Numbered from the stretch's first letter, positions 10,000 to 18,802 are shown. The stretch is DNA of 64,000 bases from an uncultured Planctomycetaceae bacterium (GCA_903863885.1 CAIPEB010000020.1:1-64000); one strand, 5' to 3'. Program-made: numbers and translations. Notes: generated by a model not told the origin, from the letters alone.

Positions 10000-10155
10000 A
10001 TTTCACTTCTCAATTGGCCCGGCCATCTTGCAGGACCATTCCAATAGGATATTCGCTTCGTCCATCCACCCGCCGGGTGCCACCCCGTACGACCTTGTCG
10101 ACCCAGTACGACTTTGTCGCAACAGCCAAATCCCAAGCCTTCCGCCGTCGCACCA

Positions 10156-10184
10156 ATGTTACAAATGTTAATCATCTAAGTCAA
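10156..10184 (-). promoter_or_regulatory. Predicted sigma70-type promoter for cysH-rrf2
   Basis: Read on the minus strand: TTGACT (-35, 10184-10179), a 17-bp spacer, then TAACAT (-10, 10161-10156). The -35 matches consensus at five of six bases and the -10 at four of six. It sits in the only AT-rich patch upstream of cysH. Confidence 0.55.
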
Positions 10185-10188
10185 CTAT
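10164..10188 (-). promoter_or_regulatory. Candidate Rrf2 operator overlapping the cysH -35 box
   Basis: On the minus strand the segment starts ATAGTTGACT, which fits the left half of the IscR type-1 / Rrf2 dyad (ATA-S-YY-GACT). The right half (GATTAACATT) is degenerate, so the dyad is imperfect. Its position over the -35 box would suit repression by the Rrf2 protein encoded in the same operon. Confidence 0.4.
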
Positions 10189-10353
10189 CAATTATTTCGG
10201 CTCGCTGGGGCCTGGATCTTCAGCGCAAAGCGGCGCAGAAACCTCCTTCAGGGGGGATTCCTGCCCCGGCAGTCGGGAGATTGGCGGGCCGGAGTCTGGA
10301 AAATCGGTGGCCGACGGGCAGAAGGGGCGGCTGTTTCGGGGCGGGAACCGGAT

Positions 10354-11229
10354 CTAGTCGATGCCGTACTTCTCGGCCAGGGCGTACTTGGATTCGACGC
10401 CGATCAGTTCGTTGAATTCGGCGAACGACATGAGCGAGTCATTTTCGCCGAGGGTGGTGCCGTCGCGCAGCACCTTTTGGTAGATGCGTTCGAGTATGCG
10501 GGCGGAGGCGAACAGTCCGGCCAGCGGATAGAGGACCATGTGGAAGTTGAGCCGGGCCAATTCCGCCAGCGGCAGGACGGGTGTTCTTCCGCCCTCGATC
10601 ATGTTGGCCACATTCGGGCCGTGCGAGCGGCGACCGATCTCGGACAGGTCGTCGAGCGAGGCCGGCGCTTCGACGAAACTGGCATCCGCGCCGGCGGCGC
10701 GGGCCGCGCTGACCCGGGCGATCGCTTCGTCCATGCCGAGCACGGCCAGCGCATCGGTTCGGGCGACGATGAAAAAGTCGCGGCCGGCGCGGGCATCGAC
10801 GGCCGCGTGAATCTTCTGGATGTAGTCCTGCCGCTCGATGACTTTCTTGCCTCGCATATGGCCGCAACGTTTGGGCCAGACCTGATCTTCGAGGAAGCAG
10901 CCGGCGGCACCGGCGGCGATCAGTTCCTGGACCGTGCGGTACACATTCAGCGGGTTTCCGTAGCCGGTATCGGCATCGACCACGACGGGTATGTGCACGC
11001 TTGCGCAGATGCGTCTTGCCCGGTCGACCATTTCCGTCTGCGTGAGCAGCCCGAGATCCGGTTCGCCGATGGCGGTCGCGGCGACTGAATAGCCCGAGAC
11101 GAAGGCCATGGCAAAGCCGACTCGCTGGGCGATCTTGGCCGTCAGCGTGTCGTAGATTCCGGCAAAGGCCAGCGTGCCGGCGTCCTCGAGAATCCGACGC
11201 ACTCGGGTATCGGGATGGGTGTGGCTCAT
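10354..11229 (-). CDS. Isocitrate lyase/PEP mutase superfamily enzyme
   Basis: A 291-residue TIM-barrel enzyme of the isocitrate lyase / phosphoenolpyruvate mutase superfamily. The metal-binding VDADTGYG (D85, D87), an ED pair at 114-115 (CFLEDQ) and the active-site loop PKRCGHMRGKK (119-129) are present. A cysteine in the K-R-C-G-H loop indicates a C-C lyase (2,3-dimethylmalate or methylisocitrate lyase-like) rather than a phosphomutase. Substrate unknown. The ATG at 11229 is preferred over an in-frame TTG at 11265. No prpC/prpD-like genes are adjacent, so a methylcitrate cycle is not supported by context. Divergent from rhaB. Confidence 0.88.
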   Translation of the reverse strand: MSHTHPDTRVRRILEDAGTLAFAGIYDTLTAKIAQRVGFAMAFVSGYSVAATAIGEPDLGLLTQTEMVDRARRICASVHIPVVVDADTGYGNPLNVYRTVQELIAAGAAGCFLEDQVWPKRCGHMRGKKVIERQDYIQKIHAAVDARAGRDFFIVARTDALAVLGMDEAIARVSAARAAGADASFVEAPASLDDLSEIGRRSHGPNVANMIEGGRTPVLPLAELARLNFHMVLYPLAGLFASARILERIYQKVLRDGTTLGENDSLMSFAEFNELIGVESKYALAEKYGID

Positions 11230-11367
11230 GCCGGCGAATCTACCAGGGACGGGGTGCGAGGGCAATCAGCGGCGGGACCGCTGCGATCCTACTTGACTCG
11301 CCACTTGCGCCACGTCAGGATGCCCGTCAGAAGTTCTCAATCACCCATGCCTACGGAAGCATGATTT

Positions 11368-12879
11368 ATGTCGGACAGCGCGAAGGTTTTCCTGGCGGTG
11401 GATCTGGGCGCATCGAGCGGCCGGGTCGTGGCAGGCTTGTTGGATGGCAGGCGTTTGACGTTGGAGGACGTGTACCGTTTTGAAAACGGCGGCATCCTGG
11501 CCAACGATCGGCTGCACTGGGACCTGCTGGCTCAGTGGAACCACATTCTGCAGGGGCTGCGTGCGGCCGCGGCCCGTTACGGAGATCGGATCGCCAGCGT
11601 CGGCGTGGACACCTGGGGTGTCGACTTCGGCCTGCTGGCCAGCAACGACGAACTGCTGGGCAATCCGTATCACTATCGGGATCGCCGCACGGTCGGCATG
11701 ATGGATCGCGCGTTTTCGATTGTGAGCCGCGAGGAAATCTTCCAGGAGACCGGCCTGCAGTTCATGGAGCTGAACACGCTGTATCAGCTGATTGCCATGC
11801 GGCTGCAGAACTCGCCCTTGCTCGATGCGGCGCATTCGATGCTGATGATTCCCGACCTGTTCCACTGGCTGCTGACCGGCGTGAAGTGCAACGAGTTCAC
11901 GGACGCTTCGACGACGCAGTTCTACAACCCGGTGACGAAGTCCTGGTCGACGAAGCTCTTTGAGCGATTCGATCTGCCGACGCGGATCCTGGGCGAGATC
12001 GTGCAACCGGGAACGCGGCTCGGCGCACTGCGGGCCGCGGTGGCCGAGGAAACGGGATTGAAGAATGTGGAAGTGGTGCTGCCGGGCAGCCACGATACGG
12101 CCAGCGCGGTAATGGCCGTTCCGGCCAGGAGCCTGCCCAGCGACAAGCCGGACTGGTGCTACATCAGCAGCGGCACATGGTCGCTGATGGGCGCCGAGAC
12201 GCCCTCGCCCGTTGTCAACAAACAGTGCAGCTCGTTCAACTTTACGAATGAAGGCGGCGTGGGCGGCACGACCCGTCTGTTGAAAAACATCGCCGGCCTC
12301 TGGGTACTGCAGGAGTGCCGCAGGGTCTGGACGCAGGCAGGCAACAAGATGAGCTGGGACGACATGGTCCAGCGTGCCCAGGCATCGAAGCCGCTCGTGT
12401 CGCTGATCGATCCCGACGCGGCCGACTTTCTCGCCCCGCGCGACATGCCGGAAGCCATCCGGAGTTACTGCTCCGGCACGGGCCAGCCGGCGCCGGCCGA
12501 CGAGGGCGCCGTGGTGCGTTGTGCGCTGGAGAGCCTGGCGCTGCGTTACCGAATGGTCCTCGGCATGATCGAAACGCTGACCGGCGCCCGCACGCAGGTG
12601 ATCCACATTGTCGGCGGCGGCACTCAGAACCGGTTGCTGTGCCAGATGGCGGCCGACGCGTGCAATCGACGCGTGGTGGCCGGACCGGTCGAAGCGACCG
12701 CCATCGGCAACGTGATGATGCAGGCCGTAGCGGAGGGTGAAGTGGCGTCGATCGCCCAGGCCCGCGAAGTGATCGGCGAGAGCTTCCCGGTCAGCGTGTA
12801 CGAACCGCAGCAGCCCAAGCCGTGGGACGAGGCGTACGCACGTTTCGAGAAACTCGTATCCAGTCGCAGCGTGAACTGA
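11368..12879 (+). CDS. rhaB: Rhamnulokinase
   Basis: A 503-residue FGGY-family carbohydrate kinase, most like rhamnulokinase, which phosphorylates L-rhamnulose at C1 with ATP. The phosphate-1 loop VDLGASSGRVVAG lies at the N-terminus. SVGVDTWGVDFGLL, PYHYRDRRT, the metal-binding PGSHDTASAV and the C-terminal ATP site HIVGGGTQNRLLCQMAADA are all in place. L-fuculokinase is the closest alternative. Rhamnose isomerase and aldolase genes are not in the window. The next gene, a Gfo/Idh/MocA oxidoreductase, starts 24 bp later and is probably co-transcribed. Confidence 0.92.
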   Translation: MSDSAKVFLAVDLGASSGRVVAGLLDGRRLTLEDVYRFENGGILANDRLHWDLLAQWNHILQGLRAAAARYGDRIASVGVDTWGVDFGLLASNDELLGNPYHYRDRRTVGMMDRAFSIVSREEIFQETGLQFMELNTLYQLIAMRLQNSPLLDAAHSMLMIPDLFHWLLTGVKCNEFTDASTTQFYNPVTKSWSTKLFERFDLPTRILGEIVQPGTRLGALRAAVAEETGLKNVEVVLPGSHDTASAVMAVPARSLPSDKPDWCYISSGTWSLMGAETPSPVVNKQCSSFNFTNEGGVGGTTRLLKNIAGLWVLQECRRVWTQAGNKMSWDDMVQRAQASKPLVSLIDPDAADFLAPRDMPEAIRSYCSGTGQPAPADEGAVVRCALESLALRYRMVLGMIETLTGARTQVIHIVGGGTQNRLLCQMAADACNRRVVAGPVEATAIGNVMMQAVAEGEVASIAQAREVIGESFPVSVYEPQQPKPWDEAYARFEKLVSSRSVN

Positions 12880-12903
12880 GCCATTTCAAGCGGAGCATCT
12901 GTC

Positions 12904-13944
12904 ATGTTGAAGGTAGGAATCGTCGGCACGGGGTTCATGGGTTGGATACATTACCTGGCCTACCGCAAGGTGCCGGGCGTGAAGATCGCCGCGATCTGCG
13001 ACAAGATCCCGCATCGGCTGGCGGGAGACTGGACGGACATCAAGGGCAACTTCGGCCCGCAGGGCGAGAAGATCGACGTCTCCGAAATCCGGACGTTCAC
13101 CGATCTGGAGGAGATGGCTGCGTGGCCGGAACTGGACCTGATTGACATCTGCCTGCCCCCGTTCCTGCACGCCGACGCGGCCGTGGCCGGCCTGCGCGGA
13201 GGCAAGCATGTCTTCTGTGAAAAGCCCATGTCGCTGACGACCGGCGAGTGCGACCGGATGGTCGAGGCCAGCCGCGCTGCGGGCAGGCAGTTGTTCATCG
13301 GGCACGTGCTGCCGTTCTTCCCGGAGTTCGCGTATGCGAGGCAGGTGATTGCGAGCGGCGAGTACGGCAGGCTGCTCGGCGGCAATTTCAAGCGGGTCAT
13401 TTCGGATCCGATGTGGCTGAAGGACTTTTACGATCCGAAGCGTGTCGGCGGACCGATGCTCGACCTGCACGTGCACGATGCGCACTTCATCCGGCTGCTC
13501 TTCGGCATGCCGGCCGGGGTCACCACGCAGGGCCGGATCCGGGGCGAGGTGGTGGACTACTTCGACACGCTGTTCCACTATGACGATCCCTCGATCGTCG
13601 TGCGGGCGACCAGCGGCGTGATCAATCAGCAGGGCCGCGAATTCACGCACGGTTTCGAAATTCATCTCGAGCGGGCCACGCTGCATTTCGAGTTCGCCGG
13701 ATTCAAGGACGGCCCCGAAGTGATGCCGCTCAAAGTACTGGCGGCCGACGGCCAGGTGATCCGTCCCCAACTGGGCGACGGCGATCCCGTGCGGGGCTTC
13801 GAGGGCGAAATCGCCGAAGTCGTGCGGTGCGTCCAGAACGGCCAGCCGTCGGCGATCCTATCCGGCGACCTTGCCCGCGACGCAGTCGTGATGTGCCACC
13901 GGCAGACCGAGTCGGCCCGCGAGCGACACACTGTCAAGATCTGA
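12904..13944 (+). CDS. Gfo/Idh/MocA family oxidoreductase
   Basis: A 346-residue NAD(P)-dependent sugar oxidoreductase. The N-terminal Rossmann motif GIVGTGFMG and the family's lysine motif (FCEKPMS, near residue 108) are present, followed by the alpha/beta C-terminal domain. GGPMLDLHVHDAHFIRLLFG carries the conserved histidine-containing helix. GGAG lies upstream of the ATG. The substrate is not predictable. Placement just after rhaB suggests a deoxysugar or related carbohydrate, which is inference. Its stop is followed 10 bp later by the convergent ABC permease gene. Confidence 0.9.
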   Translation: MLKVGIVGTGFMGWIHYLAYRKVPGVKIAAICDKIPHRLAGDWTDIKGNFGPQGEKIDVSEIRTFTDLEEMAAWPELDLIDICLPPFLHADAAVAGLRGGKHVFCEKPMSLTTGECDRMVEASRAAGRQLFIGHVLPFFPEFAYARQVIASGEYGRLLGGNFKRVISDPMWLKDFYDPKRVGGPMLDLHVHDAHFIRLLFGMPAGVTTQGRIRGEVVDYFDTLFHYDDPSIVVRATSGVINQQGREFTHGFEIHLERATLHFEFAGFKDGPEVMPLKVLAADGQVIRPQLGDGDPVRGFEGEIAEVVRCVQNGQPSAILSGDLARDAVVMCHRQTESARERHTVKI

Positions 13945-13954
13945 GCCGACGGGT

Positions 13955-15028
13955 TCAATTCCAGCGAAACCAGCGCAGAGCCAGCACGAAGGTGACCGTC
14001 CCCCAGGCGACGATCGTGGCCAGTTGCAGGCCGATCGACCCGAGGCCGGCACCTTCGAGAATCACTCGCCGCAGCGCTTCGATCAGCGGCGTCAACGGCA
14101 GGCACTGGATCGCGGGCTGGACCAGCGGCGGGAACCGCTCGACCGAAAAGAAGATGCCCGATGCGATCCACATCGGCAGCATCACAAGGTTCATCAGACC
14201 GGAGACGGTCTCGAGCGTCTCGGCGCGGCTGGCGACCAGCAGTCCGATGCCGGCGAACTGGAATGCGCCCAGCATGATCAGCAGGCAGGTCGTGACGAGA
14301 CTGCCGTGAATTTCGACGCCGAACCACAGCCTTGCGCATACCAGCAGGACGAGCACCTCCGGCAAGGTGAAGGCGAGTCGGCTGAGCATGATCCCGGCGA
14401 GGAAATGCCCGCGACGCATCGGCGTGGCAAGATATCGTTTCAGCAGCTTTCGCATCCGCATGTCCACGATGGCAAAGCCCACGCCCCACATTCCGCCGCC
14501 CATCAACCCCATGCCGAGCAGTCCCGGCACGAGGAAATCAATGTAGCGGCCCCCAGGCTCGGAGACTTCACGGTTGGTTGCCGGAAACGCATCGCGCCGG
14601 CCGGCGCGCCGCTGCAGCAGATCATCGGCCGCATCCCGCGCCAGCACGCTGCCCGGCCGCGACGGATCGTACGAATACTCGCACTCGCCCAAGGCGGAAT
14701 CGGGGACGCGAATGACCACGTCGACCTTGCCGACGCGCAGCAACTGCCGGGACTCTTCCTGATCTGTGATCCGCGACTTGAACCGGGCATCGTCAGCGAG
14801 CGCCGCGCGGACTTCGTCGGCCCGTTTGCTCGACACCACCGCAACTTCGTATTTCTCGGCCGACTGGTTGCGGAAAGCAACGCCGAGCGTAACGACCATG
14901 ATCAGCGGAAAGACGTAGACCCAGAAGATCGCCGACGGCTCGCGGCAGAATTCGCGTAGCCGCGCCAGAATCAGCTGCACGAGAGGGTGCGAACGGGGAG
15001 TTCTGACCGGTTCGAGGCTCTGGCTCAT
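13955..15028 (-). CDS. ABC-2 type transporter permease
   Basis: A 357-residue membrane protein: one transmembrane helix near residues 34-54 (IFWVYVFPLIMVVTLGVAF), a periplasmic domain of about 110 residues, then five helices in the C-terminal half (from YIDFLVPGLLGMGLMGGGMW onward). This is the ABC-2 (DrrB/NodJ-like) layout. The start ATG at 15028 overlaps the stop of the upstream ATPase as ATGA, and GGAGCGGGAAG lies just before it. The pair forms a complete homodimeric-permease exporter; cargo unknown. Confidence 0.9.
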   Translation of the reverse strand: MSQSLEPVRTPRSHPLVQLILARLREFCREPSAIFWVYVFPLIMVVTLGVAFRNQSAEKYEVAVVSSKRADEVRAALADDARFKSRITDQEESRQLLRVGKVDVVIRVPDSALGECEYSYDPSRPGSVLARDAADDLLQRRAGRRDAFPATNREVSEPGGRYIDFLVPGLLGMGLMGGGMWGVGFAIVDMRMRKLLKRYLATPMRRGHFLAGIMLSRLAFTLPEVLVLLVCARLWFGVEIHGSLVTTCLLIMLGAFQFAGIGLLVASRAETLETVSGLMNLVMLPMWIASGIFFSVERFPPLVQPAIQCLPLTPLIEALRRVILEGAGLGSIGLQLATIVAWGTVTFVLALRWFRWN

Positions 15029-15981
15029 ACTTCCCGCTCCTCGCGCGATTCCAGGGCGTGTCCCGTGAGCCGAACAAAGACATCGTCGAGACTCGCGTGA
15101 CGCGTGCTGAGACTGGCCAATCGCAGCCCCAACCGCTCCAGTTGATCGAGAACCGCGGGAATGACGATGTGAGGCTGGACGACCGACAGCCGATACCAGC
15201 CCTCTTCGCACAGGCAGCTCGTCACGGAAGGCAGACCCCGCCAAAGGTCGAGCGGAGGCGGCGCTGCGGCGGTTGCTTCGAGCGTGAATTCCACAACGTG
15301 GTCGCCGCCCAGCCCCGCGATCAGACCGCGAGGAGTGCCCATCGCGATGACCTTGCCGTGGTCCACGATCGCAATCTTGTCGCAGAGACGCTCGGCCTCC
15401 TCCATGTAGTGCGTGGTCAGCAGGACAGTGCGTCCCTGCCGCCGGAAATCCCGCACGACGTCCCACAACTGGCGGCGCGACTGCGGATCCAGACCGGTGG
15501 TAGGTTCGTCGAGGAAGAGCAGTTCCGGGTCGCCGACCAGCGCGGTCGCCACCGCCAGCCTCTGGCGCTGGCCGCCCGACAGGCGTTTCACCCACGTATC
15601 CGCCTTCTCCTCGAGCGACACTTGCGCGATCGCGGCACGCGGATCAATTCCGTGCTTGTAGAAGCTGCGGAACAGGGTCAGCGTTTCAAGCACCGTCAGC
15701 TTGTCCGAGAACTGCGTTTCCTGGAGCGAGATGCCGATCTTCTGCCGAATCGCGTCGGGGTGGTCCTGCCATCGCATGCCCAGCAGCTGCACATCGCCGC
15801 TGGTAGGGGCAAGCAGCCCTTCGAGAATCTCGATCGTGGTCGTCTTCCCCGCGCCGTTGGGTCCGAGCACGCCAAAACACTCGCCCTGACCGACCTCCAG
15901 ATCGATGCCTCGTACGGCTTCGACCGGCGGCTTGGATGCGTAAGTCTTGAACAACTGATGACAACAGATGGCGAGTGACAT
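15025..15981 (-). CDS. ABC transporter ATP-binding protein (DrrA/CcmA-like)
   Basis: A 318-residue ATPase. Walker A is GPNGAGKTTT (about residues 40-49), the signature is LSGGQRQR, Walker B is LLFLDEPTTGLD, followed by the switch histidine in LLTTHYMEEAERLCD. The roughly 90-residue C-terminal extension is typical of DrrA-type ATPases that work with ABC-2 permeases. I chose the ATG at 15981; the longer form begins with GTG at 15999. It overlaps its permease by 4 bp. Confidence 0.93.
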   Translation of the reverse strand: MSLAICCHQLFKTYASKPPVEAVRGIDLEVGQGECFGVLGPNGAGKTTTIEILEGLLAPTSGDVQLLGMRWQDHPDAIRQKIGISLQETQFSDKLTVLETLTLFRSFYKHGIDPRAAIAQVSLEEKADTWVKRLSGGQRQRLAVATALVGDPELLFLDEPTTGLDPQSRRQLWDVVRDFRRQGRTVLLTTHYMEEAERLCDKIAIVDHGKVIAMGTPRGLIAGLGGDHVVEFTLEATAAAPPPLDLWRGLPSVTSCLCEEGWYRLSVVQPHIVIPAVLDQLERLGLRLASLSTRHASLDDVFVRLTGHALESREEREV

Positions 15982-16232
15982 GCCGCAGCGGCTCTCCACG
16001 TATCAGCACGGGCAACGAAACCAGTATACCAGAGACGCGCGGCTGCCGGATCATTCCGCTTTCCAATGCGGAGAGGCGAAAACGGGCAGCCTGCGACGGA
16101 TCGTGCGGCAGTCACTTCCGCGAGAATCCCCCATCATGAAATCCGATTTTGACGGATCCACCGGTTCTTCCGAGAATATCCCGTATCCGACGGCCGCGAG
16201 CCGCGAGATGAGGCCTCGCGTTCGACGTACAA
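15982..16232. other. Divergent spacer between ABC ATPase and glmU-like gene
   Basis: The whole spacer runs 15982-16314. Apart from the promoter at 16233-16261 nothing firm is visible. A 61-codon frame at 16136-16321 overlaps the GlmU start but has no ribosome-binding site and contains the predicted promoter, so it is not called as a gene. Confidence 0.5.
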
Positions 16233-16261
16233 TTGACCGGATAAACCCGTTCCAAGATACT
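16233..16261 (+). promoter_or_regulatory. Predicted sigma70-type promoter for the glmU-like gene
   Basis: TTGACC (16233-16238), 17-bp spacer, GATACT (16256-16261). The match to consensus is five of six and four of six. It lies 53 bp before the ATG at 16315. Confidence 0.55.
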
Positions 16262-16314
16262 CTCGCTCAACGGGATCCGGCGGCGCAGGCCGCCCTGGAA
16301 AGGAATGCACTCAC

Positions 16315-17553
16315 ATGCTGATCCTCATCCTTGAAGACGAACAGACCCATCTGCTCCAGCCGATCGCGCTGGCTCGACCAGCCTACGCAATTTCGTGCGG
16401 AGGCTACCGGCTGATCGACTGGCTGCGTCTGTTGGGCGGGACGATCAGGGGTTCCGTTCGCGCTCACCTGCGCGAGCTACAGCATGCCGATTACCAGGTG
16501 GAATCGGCCGAGCAGTTGGACGGCAGCGTCGACGTGCTGGTGGTCAATGCGGCGGTGGTGCCATCCGTCGCGGCCTTTCGTCAGCTGGAGGCCATCGCCC
16601 AGGCCGGGCGAGCATGTTCTGTGGTTTCGGGGGGGCGGCTCGCGGCGGCCATGTTGACTCGCGACGAAACATCGCAGCCGCCTATTTCGCTGCGGAACGT
16701 GGAAAACCTGGTCGATCGGTTGAAGACATTGCCCGCCCGGGAAGCCTCACTGCCGCTGTTTGAGTACCCGCACGACGTCGTCCGCCACAACATGGAGATC
16801 CTGCGCGAGAACCTCGAGCACCGCATCCGACGCGGCGAATATCGCGAGATCGAGGATGGCGTCTTCGCCGCGCCGGGCGTGTCGCTCGGTCCGCATTGCG
16901 TCACCGACACCAAGGCGGGGCCGATCGTGCTCGATGCCCGGGCGACTATCGGGCCGTTCTGCTTTTTCCGGGGTCCAGCGCTGATCGGCGCAGGGGCCAA
17001 ATTGATCGAGCACGCCTCGATCAAGGACGCCGTATCGCTGGGGCATACGACCAAGATCGGCGGCGAAGTCGAAGCATCGGTCGTGGAACCGTTCACCAAC
17101 AAACAACACCATGGATTCCTCGGCCACAGCTACCTGGGCAGCTGGGTCAACCTGGGCGCGGGGACCTGCAACAGCGATCTCAAAAACACCTACGGCAAGG
17201 TCAACATGGAGTACCCGGACCAGCGAGTCGCGACCGGCATGCAGTTCCTCGGCTGCATGATGGGCGACTACTCCAAGACGGCGATCAACACGGGCATCTT
17301 CACCGGCAAGATCGTGGGCGTCTGCAGCATGCTTTACGGATTCATCACCTCCAACGTCCCCAGTTTCGTGAACTACGCGAGACTGTTCGGCCAGGTGACG
17401 GAATTGCCTCCGGAAGTCATGATTGCAGCGCAGGAACGGACTTTCCGCCGCCGCAATGTGCAGCAGCGCCCGTGCGACATCCAGCTGATCCACGACATGT
17501 ACGAACTGACACGCGAAGAGCGACAGTTCGGCAGCGAACCACTGGCCTTGTGA
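16315..17553 (+). CDS. GlmU-like sugar-nucleotidyltransferase/acetyltransferase
   Basis: A 412-residue protein resembling the alternative GlmU family (UDP-GlcNAc diphosphorylase/glucosamine-1-phosphate N-acetyltransferase) of Bacteroidetes and planctomycetes, which would supply UDP-GlcNAc. The N-terminal part starts LILILEDEQTHLLQPIALARPAYAI instead of the classical GlmU pyrophosphorylase loop. The C-terminal part is a left-handed beta helix of hexapeptide repeats (GPHCVTDTKAGPIVLDARATIG) containing LGAGTCNSDLKNTYG. GAAAGGAA precedes the ATG. The nucleotidyl half is divergent, so activity on another sugar phosphate is possible. Confidence 0.85.
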   Translation: MLILILEDEQTHLLQPIALARPAYAISCGGYRLIDWLRLLGGTIRGSVRAHLRELQHADYQVESAEQLDGSVDVLVVNAAVVPSVAAFRQLEAIAQAGRACSVVSGGRLAAAMLTRDETSQPPISLRNVENLVDRLKTLPAREASLPLFEYPHDVVRHNMEILRENLEHRIRRGEYREIEDGVFAAPGVSLGPHCVTDTKAGPIVLDARATIGPFCFFRGPALIGAGAKLIEHASIKDAVSLGHTTKIGGEVEASVVEPFTNKQHHGFLGHSYLGSWVNLGAGTCNSDLKNTYGKVNMEYPDQRVATGMQFLGCMMGDYSKTAINTGIFTGKIVGVCSMLYGFITSNVPSFVNYARLFGQVTELPPEVMIAAQERTFRRRNVQQRPCDIQLIHDMYELTREERQFGSEPLAL

Positions 17554-17657
17554 CACCGACGATTCCCGGTTCGCGCTGATCAAGAATTGCAGCCCTGCAA
17601 CCAGAACGCAAGGCAAAGGCGGACGACAGAACAGAACAGTAACGAGAACCTCTCAGC

Positions 17658-18527
17658 ATGCCACCGAAATCGTTTTACGGAATGGACCGCCTGGGTCTGT
17701 CATTCGAGCTGTTTCCTCCCAAAACACCCGAAGGCGAACGTTCGCTGTTCCGGACCGTCGGCCAGTTAATGGAGCTTCGGCCCAGCTTTCTGACCTGCAC
17801 TTACGGCGCCGGTGGAACAACACGCGGAAAGACGCTGGAAGTCGTGGACCGGGTGAGACAGAAGCACCATGTGCCGGTCGCCTCGCACCTGACTTGCGTC
17901 GGTTCAACCGTGGACCAACTGCGGCGATACCTCGAAGAAGCCCGACTGCGCGGCATCGACTACATCGTCGCGCTTCGCGGTGATCCGCCTCAGGGATCCG
18001 AGGAATTCCAGACAGCCGACGGCGGGTTGAGCCATGCCAAGGACCTGGTGGAACTGATTCAGCGCGAGTTCCCGAGCTTCGGAATTGCCGTCGCAGGCTA
18101 TCCGGAAAAGCACCGCGAGGCGCCCAGCCTGGAGGAGGATCTGCGGCATCTCAAACAGAAGATCCAAGCCGGTGCCGACGTGGTGCTGACGCAGCTCTTT
18201 TACAACAACGAGGACTTCTTCCGCTTTCGCGACCGCTGTTTCGAAATGGGAATCCGAGTGCCCATCGTGCCCGGACTGCTGCCCGTTACCAACCTCGCAC
18301 AGATACGCCGCATCACGTCGCTCTGCGGGGCCAGACTGCCGCAGTCGTTTCTCGACGAACTGGGCCGGCGCGACGACGAGAGCTGGCAGTTCCAGGTCGG
18401 CGTCGAGTTCGCGATCCGGCAGGTCCGCGAACTGCTGGCAGCGGGTGTGCCGGGACTGCACTTCTACGTGCTGAACAAATCCCAGGCAACCAAGGCCGTG
18501 TTCGAGGCCATCGCCGGCGGAATCTGA
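17658..18527 (+). CDS. metF: 5,10-methylenetetrahydrofolate reductase
   Basis: A 289-residue flavoenzyme that makes 5-methyltetrahydrofolate for methionine synthesis. The start has the catalytic glutamate (LSFELFPPKTPEGE), followed by LTCTYGAGGTTRGKT, VASHLTCVG, IVALRGDPP and GADVVLTQLFYNNEDF. The C-terminal helix GLHFYVLNKSQATKAVFEAI is also standard. Length is normal. It lies 104 bp after the GlmU-like gene and could be read from the same promoter. No riboswitch-like structure was evident upstream. Convergent with the sigma factor gene. Confidence 0.95.
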   Translation: MPPKSFYGMDRLGLSFELFPPKTPEGERSLFRTVGQLMELRPSFLTCTYGAGGTTRGKTLEVVDRVRQKHHVPVASHLTCVGSTVDQLRRYLEEARLRGIDYIVALRGDPPQGSEEFQTADGGLSHAKDLVELIQREFPSFGIAVAGYPEKHREAPSLEEDLRHLKQKIQAGADVVLTQLFYNNEDFFRFRDRCFEMGIRVPIVPGLLPVTNLAQIRRITSLCGARLPQSFLDELGRRDDESWQFQVGVEFAIRQVRELLAAGVPGLHFYVLNKSQATKAVFEAIAGGI

Positions 18528-18555
18528 GTCGTCCGCAAGGTCGATTCAATGCGGG

Positions 18556-18585
18556 GCGGGGGAAGCCACGGATGAACACGGTTGA
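18556..18585 (+). repeat. Dispersed 'GGCCACGGAT' repeat, copy 3
   Basis: GCGGGGGAAGCCACGGAT followed by GAACACGGTTGA, 28 bp after the metF stop. Same orientation as the other copies. Confidence 0.75.
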
Positions 18586-18662
18586 GACGCAGACCGTCTC
18601 TTCCGTCGTACCTAACATGCGAAGAGCGTCCTTGCGCAGTGCGAAAGCCGAACATGGGCTTG

Positions 18663-18703
18663 GTCCTGCGCAGGACTCGGAGGAGATGGAGTCCTGCGCA
18701 GGA
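18663..18703. repeat. Twin perfect palindromes TCCTGCGCAGGA
   Basis: TCCTGCGCAGGA occurs at 18664-18675 (extended by G...C to 14 bp) and again at 18692-18703, 28 bp apart. Both lie in the 316-bp convergent spacer between metF and the sigma factor gene, which otherwise holds no gene. Confidence 0.8.
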
Positions 18704-18802
18704 TCTGTAGAGGAGAAAGCCCGAAACAAGTGCCGCGGGGCGGTTGAGGAGAACGACCGCCGCGATGGGCTGAAGCGGCACCGGTGAGGAGGACAAAAGA
18801 CT

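Larger units (their letters stand above)
10000..10353 (-). other. cysH leader and upstream intergenic region
   Basis: A 354-bp gene-free stretch. If the promoter at 10156-10184 is right, the cysH transcript has a leader of about 150 nt. That leader contains two direct copies of GTACGACYTTGTCG at 10087-10100 and 10106-10119, spaced 19 bp start to start. The distal part (10200-10353) is GC-rich with no recognisable gene. Confidence 0.55.

Noticed and set aside
10354-11229. Methylisocitrate lyase (prpB) name
   Set aside because: The active-site loop fits a C-C lyase, but no prpC/prpD context exists and related enzymes have several substrates.
16136-16321. 61-codon frame overlapping the GlmU-like start by 7 bp
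   Set aside because: No ribosome-binding site, odd composition, and it contains the predicted promoter of the downstream gene.
17554-17657. Riboswitch or separate promoter upstream of metF
   Set aside because: Only 104 bp with no conserved pairing or promoter boxes recognised.
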